Assembly (NCBI GenBank): GCA_020543525.1
Contig: JAHYIO010000033.1
Span: 930,001-994,000 of the forward strand
Reading direction: 5' to 3'
DNA from: Coriolopsis trogii
Taxonomy: Eukaryota > Basidiomycota > Agaricomycetes > Polyporales > Polyporaceae
DNA: 64,000 nt
Below, one piece after another: positions 44,008-54,169 of the stretch (position 1 is its first letter; each line of letters starts with the position of its first letter). The notes beneath the pieces were generated by a model. That model had not been told where the DNA came from, searched no databases, and saw only the letters and a program-made list of their open reading frames with translations. The translations under genes and the position numbers were made by a program.

Positions 44008-46757
44008 ATGCATACCTTTGAAGATGCTGCATACTCAGCGATGTCTCAACCGAGCTCGCCCGTGCTCAAAGCACGAAGACAGACCCACAGGCTCTACTCC
44101 AAAATGCTATATGGCATTCTGACGCTCGCATTTACTGTCTGGCTCATTCGCTCTCTCTTGCCCCATCACGGGAACTTGACATTCAGCACCGGGTCCATGG
44201 AAACAGATTTCTACGAGACTCCTGACAAAACTGGCCCCTCTCAACATCCGCTTTCCATGAGCTCCGAACTTGTTGTCTTGCATTCGAACGCCAGCATCTC
44301 GACCTCGAAAGCTTTTTCTCTGACCGTCGTCCTCCCCGTCACATCGTCTTCCATTCCAAACGTCGACTCGCTCCTGCATGGTCTTCTGCCAACGTCGCAT
44401 GCCACCACTGAAGTGTTCCTCCTGAGTCCTCGCGCACACTATCCACGGATCAGGAAGTCCTTACGCGCCCTCCTGTCAAGACTAGATAATACCGATCTCG
44501 AGTTCTCCATCCACCAATGGCCTGAGGGAGCCGATCAGGCCAACGCGATTGTTCAAACTGCACGCCGCGCAATGACAGACTGGGTTCTTGTCCTAGACGA
44601 GGATGGCCTTCGGGATGTGGATGCCAGGACTCGCGATCTTCTCTTGCTTCAGGTGCCGCCATTTGCTCCTCTGCCTCTCGGACCGCATGGCTTTGAGGTC
44701 CGTCCAAATGGTACAAGATGTCTCATCGCATCCCCAGAGCCTCAATACGCCACCTATCTCGTCCCACCTTTCGTCTTGCCAATGGCCCTACTTCCTCTAT
44801 CATTCACGGTTGCACCTACAAATGGCAATATCTGGTCCTCAATAGGTGATCTGATCTCTCGCTCGATCCTGCAAGCATATGGAGGTCTGGTGTCTGGAAG
44901 TTCGAATTCTTCTTCGACCTGGTGTCGCAAGTACGCGCCGAAGGACATTCATGGCGAAAATATAACCGTGGATGCCTCTGATATGCAAGTCGCGGATGAC
45001 ACCTCAGAAGACTTGGTGAACGCGGACGAGAGTCCCGATGAGACACCTGCACGGTTCCTGTTGATCATCTCTATTGGCGACTTGCGCTTCGTTGCACCTG
45101 TTGCCTGCGGTCTGGCTCGTCAAAGTTATCACGTCACAGTTCTGATCTTGCATGACCTTGCGGAGCAAGTCCAACACCGATTGTCTGTTCTTGATGGGTG
45201 CCGAGGAAATGTGCATCCCGTGCTCATGCCAACGTCGACGTTTAGATCCAACATCGACGACGTTCTGGAACGCCTACCTGATGTGGTCATCTCTGCTGTC
45301 CCCGAGGAGCTACTCGTTTCCTTTTTAGCATTGATCTCCAGAAAGATCGTTGGTGTCGGTCAGTCTGTGTCCCACATTCGTATCCCTTCTGAGGATCTAC
45401 CCTTTTGCGACTGGATGGCCGGTGTTGACATACTCGGATGGAAGAGTAGGTTGTGATTTAGTCTTCATATAGCCATTACTTGACCTCCTTATTCAGACTG
45501 GCATACACCACACATCGAACTATCGGTTGTCACAGACAACCGTCCCCATTCCCTCCGTCGCCTCCTCTCATCCTTGGCCAACGCCAGATACTTCGGGGAT
45601 TTGGTCACCTTGCGCATCAACATCGAACAGACTGCGGACGAAGATACACTACAACTATGTCAAGAATACAAGTGGCGTCAGGGCGAAGTCGTTCTCCATC
45701 ATCGAGTCATTCATGCCGGTTTGATGACAGCTGTAATAGAGTCATGGTATCCCCGCAACAATGACACCTATGGGCTCATTCTGGAGGACGACGTTGAAGT
45801 ATCTCCCCTGTTCTATGCATGGGTCAAGATGTCTCTGCTTCGCTACCGGTGCGTTGGTCTTGCGTCTAAGAAAGCATCCGCTCGTGATAACCACTCGACA
45901 TGGTGTTAGGTATGGAAGACTAGAAGACCGTCGCGGAGATCTCTTTGGTATCAGTCTGTACCAACAGAAGAACTTGGAGCTCCATCCCGCAGGGAGACAC
46001 CTCTTCGACGCCCGCTCCACATTCACCTCCGCCGGTCTTCCCCACCCGGAGACCCCGTACCTCTCCCAGATTCCCTGCAGCTGGGGCGCGCTCTACTTCC
46101 CCGAGCACTGGCGCGAGTTTCACGCATACATCGCCGCGCGCCTCGCAGAGTCGCACCCCAAGATTCCCCTTGGCACGCCCGTCGTGCCCGACGTGCGTTC
46201 GAACCGCTGGACACGCTCGTGGAAGAGGTACTTCATCGAGCTCGTCTACCTCCGCGGGTACGTCATGCTCTACCCGAACTACGCCGGCTTCGCGTCGCTC
46301 TCGACGAACCACCTCGAGACGGGCTCGCACGTGAGGGAGGCGCCGACGGAGGCGTACGAGAGGAAGAAGAAGCTGTTCACTGTGCCATTGATGTCATTGC
46401 CCCTCGTGGCCGACTCGGGCGGCGCGGACGGGGCTGTGGCTGGGATCGAGGCCGCGACGGGGGTGGAAGCGGAGGCGAGTTCACGAACGGCCGGCACGGG
46501 CTTGCTCGAGCTCCCGGACGGACGTCTCCCGGAGTGGGGCTCCCTCCCTGTACTCGATCTGCTCGGGGTCATCTCCGACGCGCAGCTCCTGGCGGACAGG
46601 GGCCAGGCGAGGAGGGCCGAGTTGACGGGATGCGATGGGGGACTCCGTCATGCGTATGACGTCCGTGAGTTACTCTGCATTGAGTGAGAGTCAGTCATGT
46701 CTTCCCGCTTGTGTAGTTGTAGGTCACAGACGTGGCTTCAATGCAACAAGACTTTGA
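44008..46757 (+). CDS. Type II membrane glycosyltransferase, GT-A fold (fungal/plant family)
   Basis: Exons 44008-45445, 45497-45848, 45910-46664 and 46717-46757 sum to 861 residues. A single hydrophobic anchor near residues 30-50 (MLYGILTLAFTVWLIRSLL) predicts a Golgi type II topology. The C-terminal half holds a GT2-like catalytic region: ELSVVTDNRPHSLRRLLSSL, YFGDLVTLRINIEQTADEDT, VVLHHRVIHAGLMTAVIESW, YGLILEDDVEVSPLFYAWVK (EDD metal site), then SQIPCSWGALYFPEHWREF, a common motif of this family across plants and basidiomycetes, and the end GHRRGFNATRL. The N-terminal half is less conserved and may be a second, degenerate GT-like domain (LTVVLPVTSS, WVLVLDEDG). The ATG at 44008 is chosen; the frame upstream has only TTG. 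Acceptor substrate unknown. Confidence 0.8.
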
Positions 46758-46976
46758 GGAGACACGTGAGACCGAGCTCTCATGCATCAAGTCGGACGCC
46801 ATGCGCGCGAACGCAGCTCTGATTATTGTTGAAAGAATTGCGGGGTGATCCTTGCACCGACCGCCGTTATGAGAGTATGCACAGACAATGTGAGGAAAGA
46901 TATGGATTGCTTCAAATCACGGGTATATGCTCTCTCATTCAAGTGAAACACGAGGATCCGCCACAGGCACGTTCTC

Positions 46977-49164
46977 TCACCGGACATGCAGTCTGACCGG
47001 CAAGTCCGGGCGCGTCGCGGTGAAGTAGTCCTTGTATCCCTTCTCGTACTCGCGCACGTCCCACCCCTCCGTGAGGGTGATGCGGAACCGCTGGAGGAGG
47101 GCACACACAACCATGCGGAGTTCGAGCATGGCTAACGTCTTACCGACGCAGTTGAGCGGACCGCTCGAGAACGCCAGGAAGGCCGCTTCGTTGTGGACGA
47201 ACTCCGAGTCTGAGGCAGCTTCTATCTTGGGGTCGTCTGATCCGCTCGTGCGTGCGCTCGTGGCAACGTCTGGATGCGCGGTAGCAGTTTGCTCTGCGGA
47301 GGTGGTGTCGTTCTGCTGGGCCACAAGGAGCCAGCGCTCGGGCCAGAAGGAGGACGGGTTGGAGAAGGCGCGGGGGTCGTGATGGTGCGAGTACACGTGG
47401 AGCCAGAACGACGTCCCCGGAGGGAGATATCTGGCATGACGGGGACAGCATGAGCGAGAGTCTGAAACGTATATGATTCTTCCAGCAGAACACAGAGACG
47501 ACTTACAGGTCGCCTATGGCGACACCCGGGCCGTCGTGGGGAACTTGGCGCTGACTGCCGCCTGGGACAGGAGGATACACTCGCAGGGTTTCGTTGCTAG
47601 AGGGAGATATTGCGCGTCAGCCGCTAGGGGGTCGAATACCGTCGTAGAGAAGGGGGGGCGTACATGACAGCTGTGAGGTACGGCATGTCGCGATGGTGCT
47701 TGGTGTCGAATGGGTCCTGGCCTGCGGGGTAGAACTTGTCGATCTCTGCCTGAAGGTTCGTGTAGACGTCAGGGTGAGTCAATAGACAGTATACGATGCT
47801 CGTGAGTGCGCTCGAGGTCGTATCGGCCCCGGCAATGACGGCCAGAATCCCGTCATCGACGAGGTGCTGCCTGGGTGGTGGGGCGAGGTCTGGTTGGTCT
47901 TCTTGATTCTGTTCAGAGGGGATCCAGAGTCAGAAACTGGGGGTATCTCACCGGTCTGATGGACTCACGAGATAATGGAACAGATCCTTGGTTGTTGAGC
48001 CTTTTTCTAGCCGTGAGGCGGCGCGTTGGGCGCAGTACTTGAAGAGTTTGTTCAAGTTGCCGGTCACGGCGGGTATTTTCCCGAGGTATCCTGCAATCCA
48101 GGGTACATTGCCAAAGATCGTCGCAATACTGCAAGTCGGGGCGATACGAACTCAATAGGGGATAAAGTGACAAAGTGAACAATCACTTACAACATGCCCT
48201 CCTCAAGTATCGTCCATACGTTCCCTTCGTCGTGGCCAGCCTCAAGAAGCTCAGAGCCGTCGCCGAACATCATGTCGGACATAAAGTCATACGCGAAGTA
48301 ACTCATCCAGTCACCTATCGTAACGACGCCTTTCTGTTCTTCTAGGCGACTCAGGAGTAGTTGCGCTCGGTGTGTAAGCATAGGCTGGTATCCCTTTATT
48401 GCCGAGGGACTCATCCCGTGGATCCAGTTCTTGCGCCGTGCGAGGTGTTCTTTCGTGTCTTGGATGCCAATCATAGGGAGGTCTTCAACTGTGAGCAGTC
48501 GACCGATGAAGTCTGCGACCGGTCTCAGTTTAGTACAACGACACGGCGGGATTACCAACTTACGTGGACCCTTCGGTACACCATTCGCACCGTGCAAGGT
48601 ATTCACGAGAGATGCGTCGCGGATAGAGAGTTCATTGGGGCCTTGATGCCGCAAGGGGTCATGTGGTCAGACCATGTGAGCAGAAGGGAAGTGAAGGAGC
48701 AGAGCACACCTATTCGAACAACGTCGCCGTACCGTTCATGTAGAGATTTGATGTACTGATGCTGGTAGCCGGGAAAGCTAATCCAAGTCATATAGAGTTT
48801 GGAGAGCCTGCACCCGATTGGCCCTGGGTAGCGGGCGAGATGATGGAAAGGGGAGAGACGGTAGAGGGCCACAGACGAGAGGAGGGTGCCCAGATATGTT
48901 GTCAACACGATACGCAGGGCATGAAGGACGGTCCACTGCGCTGGAACGACGAAGACCACAAGGAACGCAGGAGGGCCGAAGAGGAGGGTGGCGTGTAAGG
49001 CGATAGAGTACGTTTCATACTTGCGGAATATCTGGTGTGCTACCTAGTTCGGGTTCAGCATTCTGACCACTGAAGAGCCTGATTGTGCGGAGACGTACCA
49101 GCCCGAGAGACACTGTGATCGCGATGATTTGAGGGCTCGAAAGAGCGGCCTCGGTCGTTGGCAT
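46977..49164 (-). CDS. Cytochrome P450 monooxygenase, microsomal
   Basis: Membrane-anchored P450 of an agaricomycete-expanded family; uses NADPH-P450 reductase at the ER. The first exon (49164-49099) encodes MPTTEAALSSPQIIAITVSL; the second starts at 49019. About eight exons follow. A hydrophobic N terminus (ALHATLLFGPPAFLVVFVVP) is followed by the Pro-rich hinge LARYPGPIGCRLSKLYMTW. Motifs are RYGDVVRIGPNELSIRDASL, the I-helix VIAGADTTSSALTSIVY, the K-helix NETLRVYPPVPGG (ExxR), FWPERWLL, and heme ligand loop FLAFSSGPLNCVGKTLAMLE (Cys at about 47150). A His/Ser/Thr-rich insertion lies between FWPERWLL and the heme loop. All key residues are intact. Substrate unknown. A decayed copy lies upstream at 49720-50160. 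Confidence 0.93.
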
Positions 49165-49719
49165 TGTAGTATGAGTACGCGCAATGCAATGAGGGAGGAA
49201 GCGTGTAGGGGGAAAACCATCGGGAGGATAGGGTTTATATACATGTCGTTGCCATTCTCCTCCTTGCATGGCGGCCATTCAAGGGTGCGACACGCCCACG
49301 GGGAGTCCGCGGATCCACTCGATGGTTCGGTCATGCGGCGGGCTGACTTGGACAGTTGTGGGATCGGAAGTGCGAACAGATCGGATAGAATCTGTGGTCG
49401 CGGACGGCTGTCATGATTCGACATCGCAGTCTCCGGTAGCAAACGAGCTACGACGGCGGACCACCGTGAATAGCTCGAGGAAGTGCTCGTTATGTTGCGG
49501 GACTTTGCTCTTGCGAATCTTCGTCAAGCTACGGGCAGAGAATGTCGACAGTCGGCTGCATGAACACAGTAGGTCTGAGTGATACTCAGATCAGGATTAC
49601 GAGTCGGATCATGCAGGGAACCTAGAAGTAAACGCCGGATGAGAAGCAAAGCTCTATGTTTGAGGATACGCACGATGATATCATTGACATCGCTTGAACA
49701 TGGCACCGAACGTACCACT
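49165..49719. other. Intergenic, P450 promoter side
   Basis: Upstream of the intact P450 and downstream of its decayed copy. No gene recognised. Confidence 0.5.
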
Positions 49720-50160
49720 GTGGCAAATTCCATGCGCAAGGTGACGGAGCAGCCCTGATACCCCCTCTCGTAAGTATTCACGTACATCCCACCCCTTGCG
49801 CAACGCGGACCATTGTCGAGCATCGCGAGCGTCTTACCAACACACCGCCGCTCAGCGGCCCGGTCATGAGAAAGCGAGCTTTCGTGACGACACGGACGAG
49901 GTCTCCGTCTGGCTTGTGTTCTCAATGACCGTCATGGTGACGTCGGGCTACACCTACAAGAAGCAGAGGTCATTAGCTCTCTTTCTCCGACTCAGCCCAT
50001 CTCATAGTCCCGGCAGCTGAGGTCCCATATGGGCCTGTCACATGTTTAGGCGACGATCGACCACAAACGGTGGTAACCCATTGGCGGCCAACACACCGGG
50101 CCAGAAGAGATGTCTGGTATCTGCATACGTTTTCCACGTATATTGATTGCAATTGTCGCA
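49720..50160 (-). pseudogene. Cytochrome P450 3'-end remnant
   Basis: Minus-strand sequence matching the C-terminal part of the neighbouring P450, broken by frameshifts. TYADTRHLFWPGVLAANG resembles the region before the heme loop. KLAFLMTGPLS then, in another frame, RRCVGKTLAML correspond to FLAFSSGPLNCVGKTLAML. GWDVREY then, shifted, ERGYQG correspond to GWDVREYEKGYKDY. No upstream exons were found, so this is a truncated, non-functional tandem copy. Its orientation and position (1 kb upstream of the intact gene, same strand) fit decay of one member of a tandem pair. Confidence 0.8.
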
Positions 50161-50466
50161 TAGATATACAGCCCCAAGGAGAGACAATATACCATACAAA
50201 GCCTCACCCTCTACCAGCGCACGAAGCGGGCCGAGGGGAGTGTCAGAGCGAGCGCGAGTGAGAAAATGAGCGTAGGTGTGCGGAGACGACTGTCGGTCAG
50301 TGAAGATGAGGTGTGAGGTTATAAGTAGAGTAAGATAAAGTCCAGGTATCTGCCCATAGAATCCGTGTGTGACGGAGAAACTTCTGTCTGCTTTGTCCAA
50401 TAGCGAGAGAGCGGTCGGCGGAAGGGGCTGACGTCGCCCCTCCTCTCCTTGTAGGTTGCGGTGCGT
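50161..50466. other. Intergenic 3' flank of the CBM1 gene
   Basis: About 300 bp between the CBM1 gene stop and the P450 remnant. No gene is seen. Confidence 0.5.
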
Positions 50467-51556
50467 TTACTTGCAGCATTGCTCGGAGCAAATGGGGGGC
50501 TGTCCGCCCTCGCCCCAGTGCTGGTTGTACCTGCACCCAGATCTCAGCATCCCCCCTCATCGGATCCCAGACAACCGGCAGAGCACTCACATCGAGACCT
50601 GGACCCAGGTGACGCAGAACGAATTTCCGAACTTGTTCGCCGCGTCCTTGAAGTCGTAGAAGGACTTGCCGATGTACGCGCCGCCCGGCTGGTTGTTGTT
50701 CGGGTCGAAGTGGGTGTTGAACGTGGTCGGCGTCCAGCCGTTGTTGCCCTTCTTGTACGTCTGGCCGGGGGTGTACTGCGAGCACGGGATCGCCTGGTAG
50801 TTGATGTGCCCGTTCGCGGGGAATTTAGTCCCGTTCGGGAGCTGCACCCCACCGCGCGTGACCTGGTAAGGTGTGCAGCCGTCGGACCCACCCGAATTCT
50901 TGTTGCACGTCACCGACGTCGGGGGCGCGGGGCAGGTCGACTGGGCCGGAGGCACGGTCTGCGTCGACGTGGTGGGGCGCTGCGATGTCGTGGTGTGCTG
51001 CGTCGTCGTGGGATGGGTCGTGCAGGGAGACGTCGTCGGACCATGGGGGGTGGTGGACGTCGTCGTCGGGCCTTGAGGCGTGGTAGACGTTGTCTGCGTT
51101 CCGGGGATGCACTGACTATACCACGGGTTGGAGTACGTGCACGTGTAGCCGTTAGGGCCTGCCCAAGTCGGAGAGCAACATATTCAGCTAAGCGGACTGC
51201 AAGCGAACGGATTCACGTACAGCAGGTAGAACCGCCAAACCCTGTGCCACCGCACTGACCCCATTGCGTGTTGGGGCAGGGGGTCGAGGACGGCTTGGTG
51301 CGCTTGGCGATGCCGCCCTCCTCAGCCCAACGTTCGGCGACCTTGCGAGGGTCCGCTTGGTTCCTGCGGATGCGCTCATCTACGGGGAGGGGAATTAGTT
51401 GGGCGAATAGCTCTCTTAACAGGAGGATGGAAAGATGGAAGATGAAGAGGAACACACACCCATGCCATGATGACGACGGTTGAGGTGAGCATCCGCCCCT
51501 GCGACGGCGGAGACCACCGCAGAGAGGATAAGACCAAAAGCGAGGATGGGAGCCAT
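50467..51556 (-). CDS. Secreted CBM1 protein with uncharacterised C-terminal domain
   Basis: Exons 51556-51460, 51379-51221, 51158-50591 and 50530-50467 (introns of 80, 62 and 60 bp) give 295 residues. A signal peptide (MAPILAFGLILSAVVSAVAG) is followed by a charged spacer, then a fungal cellulose-binding module (residues ~66-104: TQWGQCGGTGFGGSTCC, then CTYSNPWYSQC) with the four Cys and aromatic residues at canonical spacing. A Thr/Pro/Ser linker made of TTSTTPQGP-like repeats follows. The last ~120 residues form a Cys-containing domain (CPAPPTSVTCNKNSGGSDGC, VQLPNGTKFPANGHINYQAI, YIGKSFYDFKDAANKFGNSF, CVTWVQVSM, ICSEQCCK) that I do not recognise as any glycoside hydrolase or LPMO. Probably acts on plant cell wall outside the cell; activity unknown. 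Confidence 0.88.
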
Positions 51557-52108
51557 TCGGGGAGTTGTCCGAGACAGTAAAGAATGTGCGACCGCTGTCG
51601 AAGACGAGCGAGAGGGAACTGGGGCAAGACAACAGACTGGGGACCGTTCTCCGTCGCGGAAGGGGCTTATAAGACGCCGCCGCCGAGGCCCAGGTCAGTT
51701 TCTGATCGCCTCATCTGACGACACAAGGCAGAATATTCGCCGTCGGCACACGCCTGGCGCGTCAAACAACAGGCACCGAGGATCGAATACGAAGGGGGCT
51801 TCCTCCGCGATTCGCATCGAGACCGTCCCACGGCGTCGGCGAGTACAGGATGCATTCGTAACGTTTGGCGACACGGACGTCTCTAGCCATGACGAATGTC
51901 AGCAATGTCTTCGTAGCACCTCGAATCCCTCATGAGTCTCCTATAGCAAGTGAAAGATCATGAGGATGAACTTACATCAATCTCCAATCGGTAAACTTTG
52001 ATAACCCATTTTGACTCCACCCGGCGGCTCGGGCGACTCTCGGGCGGCGGCCTGTACGAGCTGCATATGGTATGTGAAGCGCCCCCGCCAGCGCTCACGA
52101 TGCCACAC
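51557..52108. other. Intergenic, CBM1 promoter side
   Basis: Divergent side of the CBM1 gene up to the left target-site duplication of the transposon. No gene recognised. Confidence 0.5.
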
Positions 52109-52116
52109 TTCTCAGT
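52109..52116. repeat. Left target-site duplication
   Basis: TTCTCAGT, identical to 53510-53517, immediately outside the left terminal inverted repeat. Confidence 0.85.
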
Positions 52117-52146
52117 AGGACCCCCGAATATCCTCACAGATGCCTG
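52117..52146 (+). repeat. Left terminal inverted repeat
   Basis: Starts AGGACCCCCGAATATCC and continues TCACAGATGCCTG; matches the reverse complement of 53480-53509 at 27 of 30 positions. Confidence 0.88.
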
Positions 52147-52173
52147 ATCCCGGAACAGGGCATTTTTGACCAA

Positions 52174-52260
52174 TTTGGTCCGCACACATTTTCGGTCGTT
52201 TTGGGCCGTTTTGGTCCGCAACGCGCCTCAGCCCTCAGCGGCCGCCCACTTTGGTCCGCA
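52174..52260 (+). repeat. Left subterminal motif array
   Basis: Three copies of (TT)TTGGTCCGCA at about 52174, 52209 and 52250, spaced 35-41 bp, all on the plus strand, interspersed with GC-rich sequence. Confidence 0.75.
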
Positions 52261-52371
52261 CCGTGGATCAGGCCTCACCGTGCTCTCAATTCCTTGCTTT
52301 CTGGACTACTACAGGACTCAGCGACACCTGCGTACATCTGCTTTGTATCTACACATGTTCTGTATGCAATG

Positions 52372-53038
52372 TTACTCATCAACGTCGTTGTCATCGTCGC
52401 CCTTGTCACCAGCCTTCCGCCGCCTCCCAAGCTCTTTCACGGCGTCCCGGATCTTCTGCAGAGAGTCTCGTAATCGGATACACTGCTGGATGTCGTCCAC
52501 GGATACCTCCAAGTCCACTGCCACGCGCTTAGGAGTCTGTCGGAGCTGGCATAGGAAGTCAGTGGGAGCAATCACTGCGTACGTCTTCCTTCTCCCGCAG
52601 GAGAGTCCCAGTGGTGTCGAAGCGCAGAATCGTCGTCCAACTCCAGAGTGACTGTAAAGTTGCATGGCAATATTCGAAGCAGACACGATAGAGTCGATGC
52701 TTGCGACCCATCCATACTTCCCATGTAGATACTGAGGACTGTGCAAACTCACATCTTAGTATATGATGTAATGCCTTCGATGGATGTGCGTACCACGACC
52801 AAGATATAGTTCGCCTTGCACAAGCACAAATGCGCTGACAAGATGGTCCGTCATATAGTCGGTATCACTGGGTCCGATCAGGGGGAGGTGTGAACGCCTG
52901 TGAGTAGAGCCGGGAAAGCTCTTCAGGGATGTCCGGAGCTGACGCAGGCCATGTCAGCCCCTTTCCGATCCAGTCCTCCGGCCGAGGTGGGGGTTTTTCG
53001 GGTAGGGAGAGGTCGATTATGGGAGCATCGGATGACAT
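52372..53038 (-). pseudogene. Decayed gene inside the transposon
   Basis: From ATG 53038 the minus strand reads MSSDAPIIDLSLPEKPPPRP then WIGKGLTWPASAPDIPEEL and stops at 52865. A shift of one base just before the stop continues as GPSDTDYMTDHLVSAFVLVQ. A second open stretch (52752-52372) reads YLHGKYGWVASIDSIVSASN and ends with a basic-acidic tail (KELGRRRKAGDKGDDDNDVD). An intron with a CTAAG branch sequence may join the two, but the frames do not connect cleanly. No DDE, zinc-finger BED or hATC motif is visible. It may be a captured host gene fragment or a short element-specific protein. Confidence 0.45.
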
Positions 53039-53330
53039 GGTGCAGGTTTTGGATATAGTGCAGTCAAAATGAAAGAGCAAATGAACAAGGACGTGTAGAG
53101 GCAGTGGGACTCGAAGAGTGTCTGCAGGCGTCGACCGTTGTGCGCGTCTTGCCTTGCTTCTCTGGTGTTTGAGATAAGTCGCTCAATATAGACACATTGA
53201 ATACCATTACAACGCGTCTAAACAGTGTTAAGAACCGTAGACAAACCTAGCTTATCTGAACTATTGAAAGACCGAGGTCTCGCTTCTTACTCGCCTTAGC
53301 GGAGTCTCAACTTCTGTTAGCCCTATAGCG

Positions 53331-53472
53331 CCGGTCCGCACAGGATCAGGCCCCCTCCTCCCCCCACCTCCATTGGTCCGCATCCTGAGGCACCCTTTCC
53401 GTCACCCGGCCGCCACTTTTGGTCCGATTTGGGTCATCCCTCGGGCCTGGCGACCACCCATTTTGGTCCGCA
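53331..53472 (+). repeat. Right subterminal motif array
   Basis: Four copies or variants of TTTTGGTCCG(CA) at about 53331, 53373, 53417 and 53461, spaced about 42-44 bp and in the same orientation as the left array. Confidence 0.75.
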
Positions 53473-53479
53473 CGCGTCC

Positions 53480-53509
53480 CAGGCATTTGTAGGGATATTC
53501 GGGGGTCCT
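53480..53509 (-). repeat. Right terminal inverted repeat
   Basis: Reverse complement starts AGGACCCCCGAATATCC then CTACAAATGCCTG; pairs with 52117-52146. Confidence 0.88.
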
Positions 53510-53517
53510 TTCTCAGT
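53510..53517. repeat. Right target-site duplication
   Basis: TTCTCAGT, identical to 52109-52116. Confidence 0.85.
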
Positions 53518-54169
53518 CCGTCCGGTCATACTTAGATTTATCACACGCTGCTGCACCGCCCACATAGACCTCACACTTGTAACAGACTGCAACTACAACG
53601 TGGAGACACGAAGTCGTGCAGAAACCAGGAACAGACCCACCATGCGCTGGGGAGGATACATGAAAGGCCAGGATCGGAACCTGATTGATGTTTTCACATC
53701 ACTTCCTCGATAGCACATATTATCGCATCCGAGTGCTTGCTGTCGCCGATAGGCTCGGAGTGGGCGGTCGACGACGCATACATGGAGACATTACGACTGA
53801 GAAGCTGTTGGACGACGGGAACCAGATCTCCCATACACAACGGCGGACGCTGCACTGAAACGGGGGGAGTCTCATTATTGCGTATCGGTAACCTCTCCCA
53901 AACCTCCCCAAGACGGGTAGGAACATTACAACCAAGATAAGAATAGCATAATAGTTCGTGGACGAAACACGCGTCGTTCACCACGGATGAGGAGGTAGCG
54001 TGTCAGCAAAAGGGCGCTCGACGAGACGATGGACGCGGACGCGGTGACGCTCACCGGCCCCACCCTCTCTGAATACGCAGCGCTCCTCACTCCCAGCGTG
54101 CCACGCACGCACCTCATTCCTCTTTTGTCGCTCGTTCTCCTCTGCGCGGTCCAGACGGACTGCGACGCG
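53518..54169. other. Intergenic, 3' flank of the mitoferrin gene
   Basis: No recognisable gene in about 650 bp between the transposon and the stop of the mitochondrial carrier gene. Confidence 0.5.

Larger units (their letters stand above)
52117..53509. mobile_element. Non-autonomous DNA transposon, hAT-like
   Basis: 1,393 bp element bounded by terminal inverted repeats (52117-52146 and 53480-53509; 27 of 30 positions match, the outer 17, AGGACCCCCGAATATCC, perfectly). It is flanked by an exact 8 bp duplication TTCTCAGT. Eight-bp duplications are typical of hAT (also P and Merlin) elements. Motif TTTTGGTCCGCA or close variants recurs near both ends (left about 52174, 52209, 52250; right about 53331, 53373, 53417, 53461), probably transposase-binding sites. 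The interior encodes no recognisable transposase, only two decayed open frames on the minus strand, so it must depend on a transposase elsewhere. The perfect TSD suggests relatively recent insertion. Confidence 0.88.

Noticed and set aside
42380..49164. UbiA-glycosyltransferase-P450 biosynthetic cluster
   Set aside because: The glycosyltransferase is a Golgi-type membrane protein, there is no backbone terpene or polyketide enzyme, and neighbours are housekeeping genes; proximity is probably coincidental.
50461..51258. 265-codon Arg-rich plus-strand frame
   Set aside because: It lies opposite the CBM1 gene exons and is a GC-rich antisense shadow; the minus-strand model has signal peptide, CBM1 and consistent introns.
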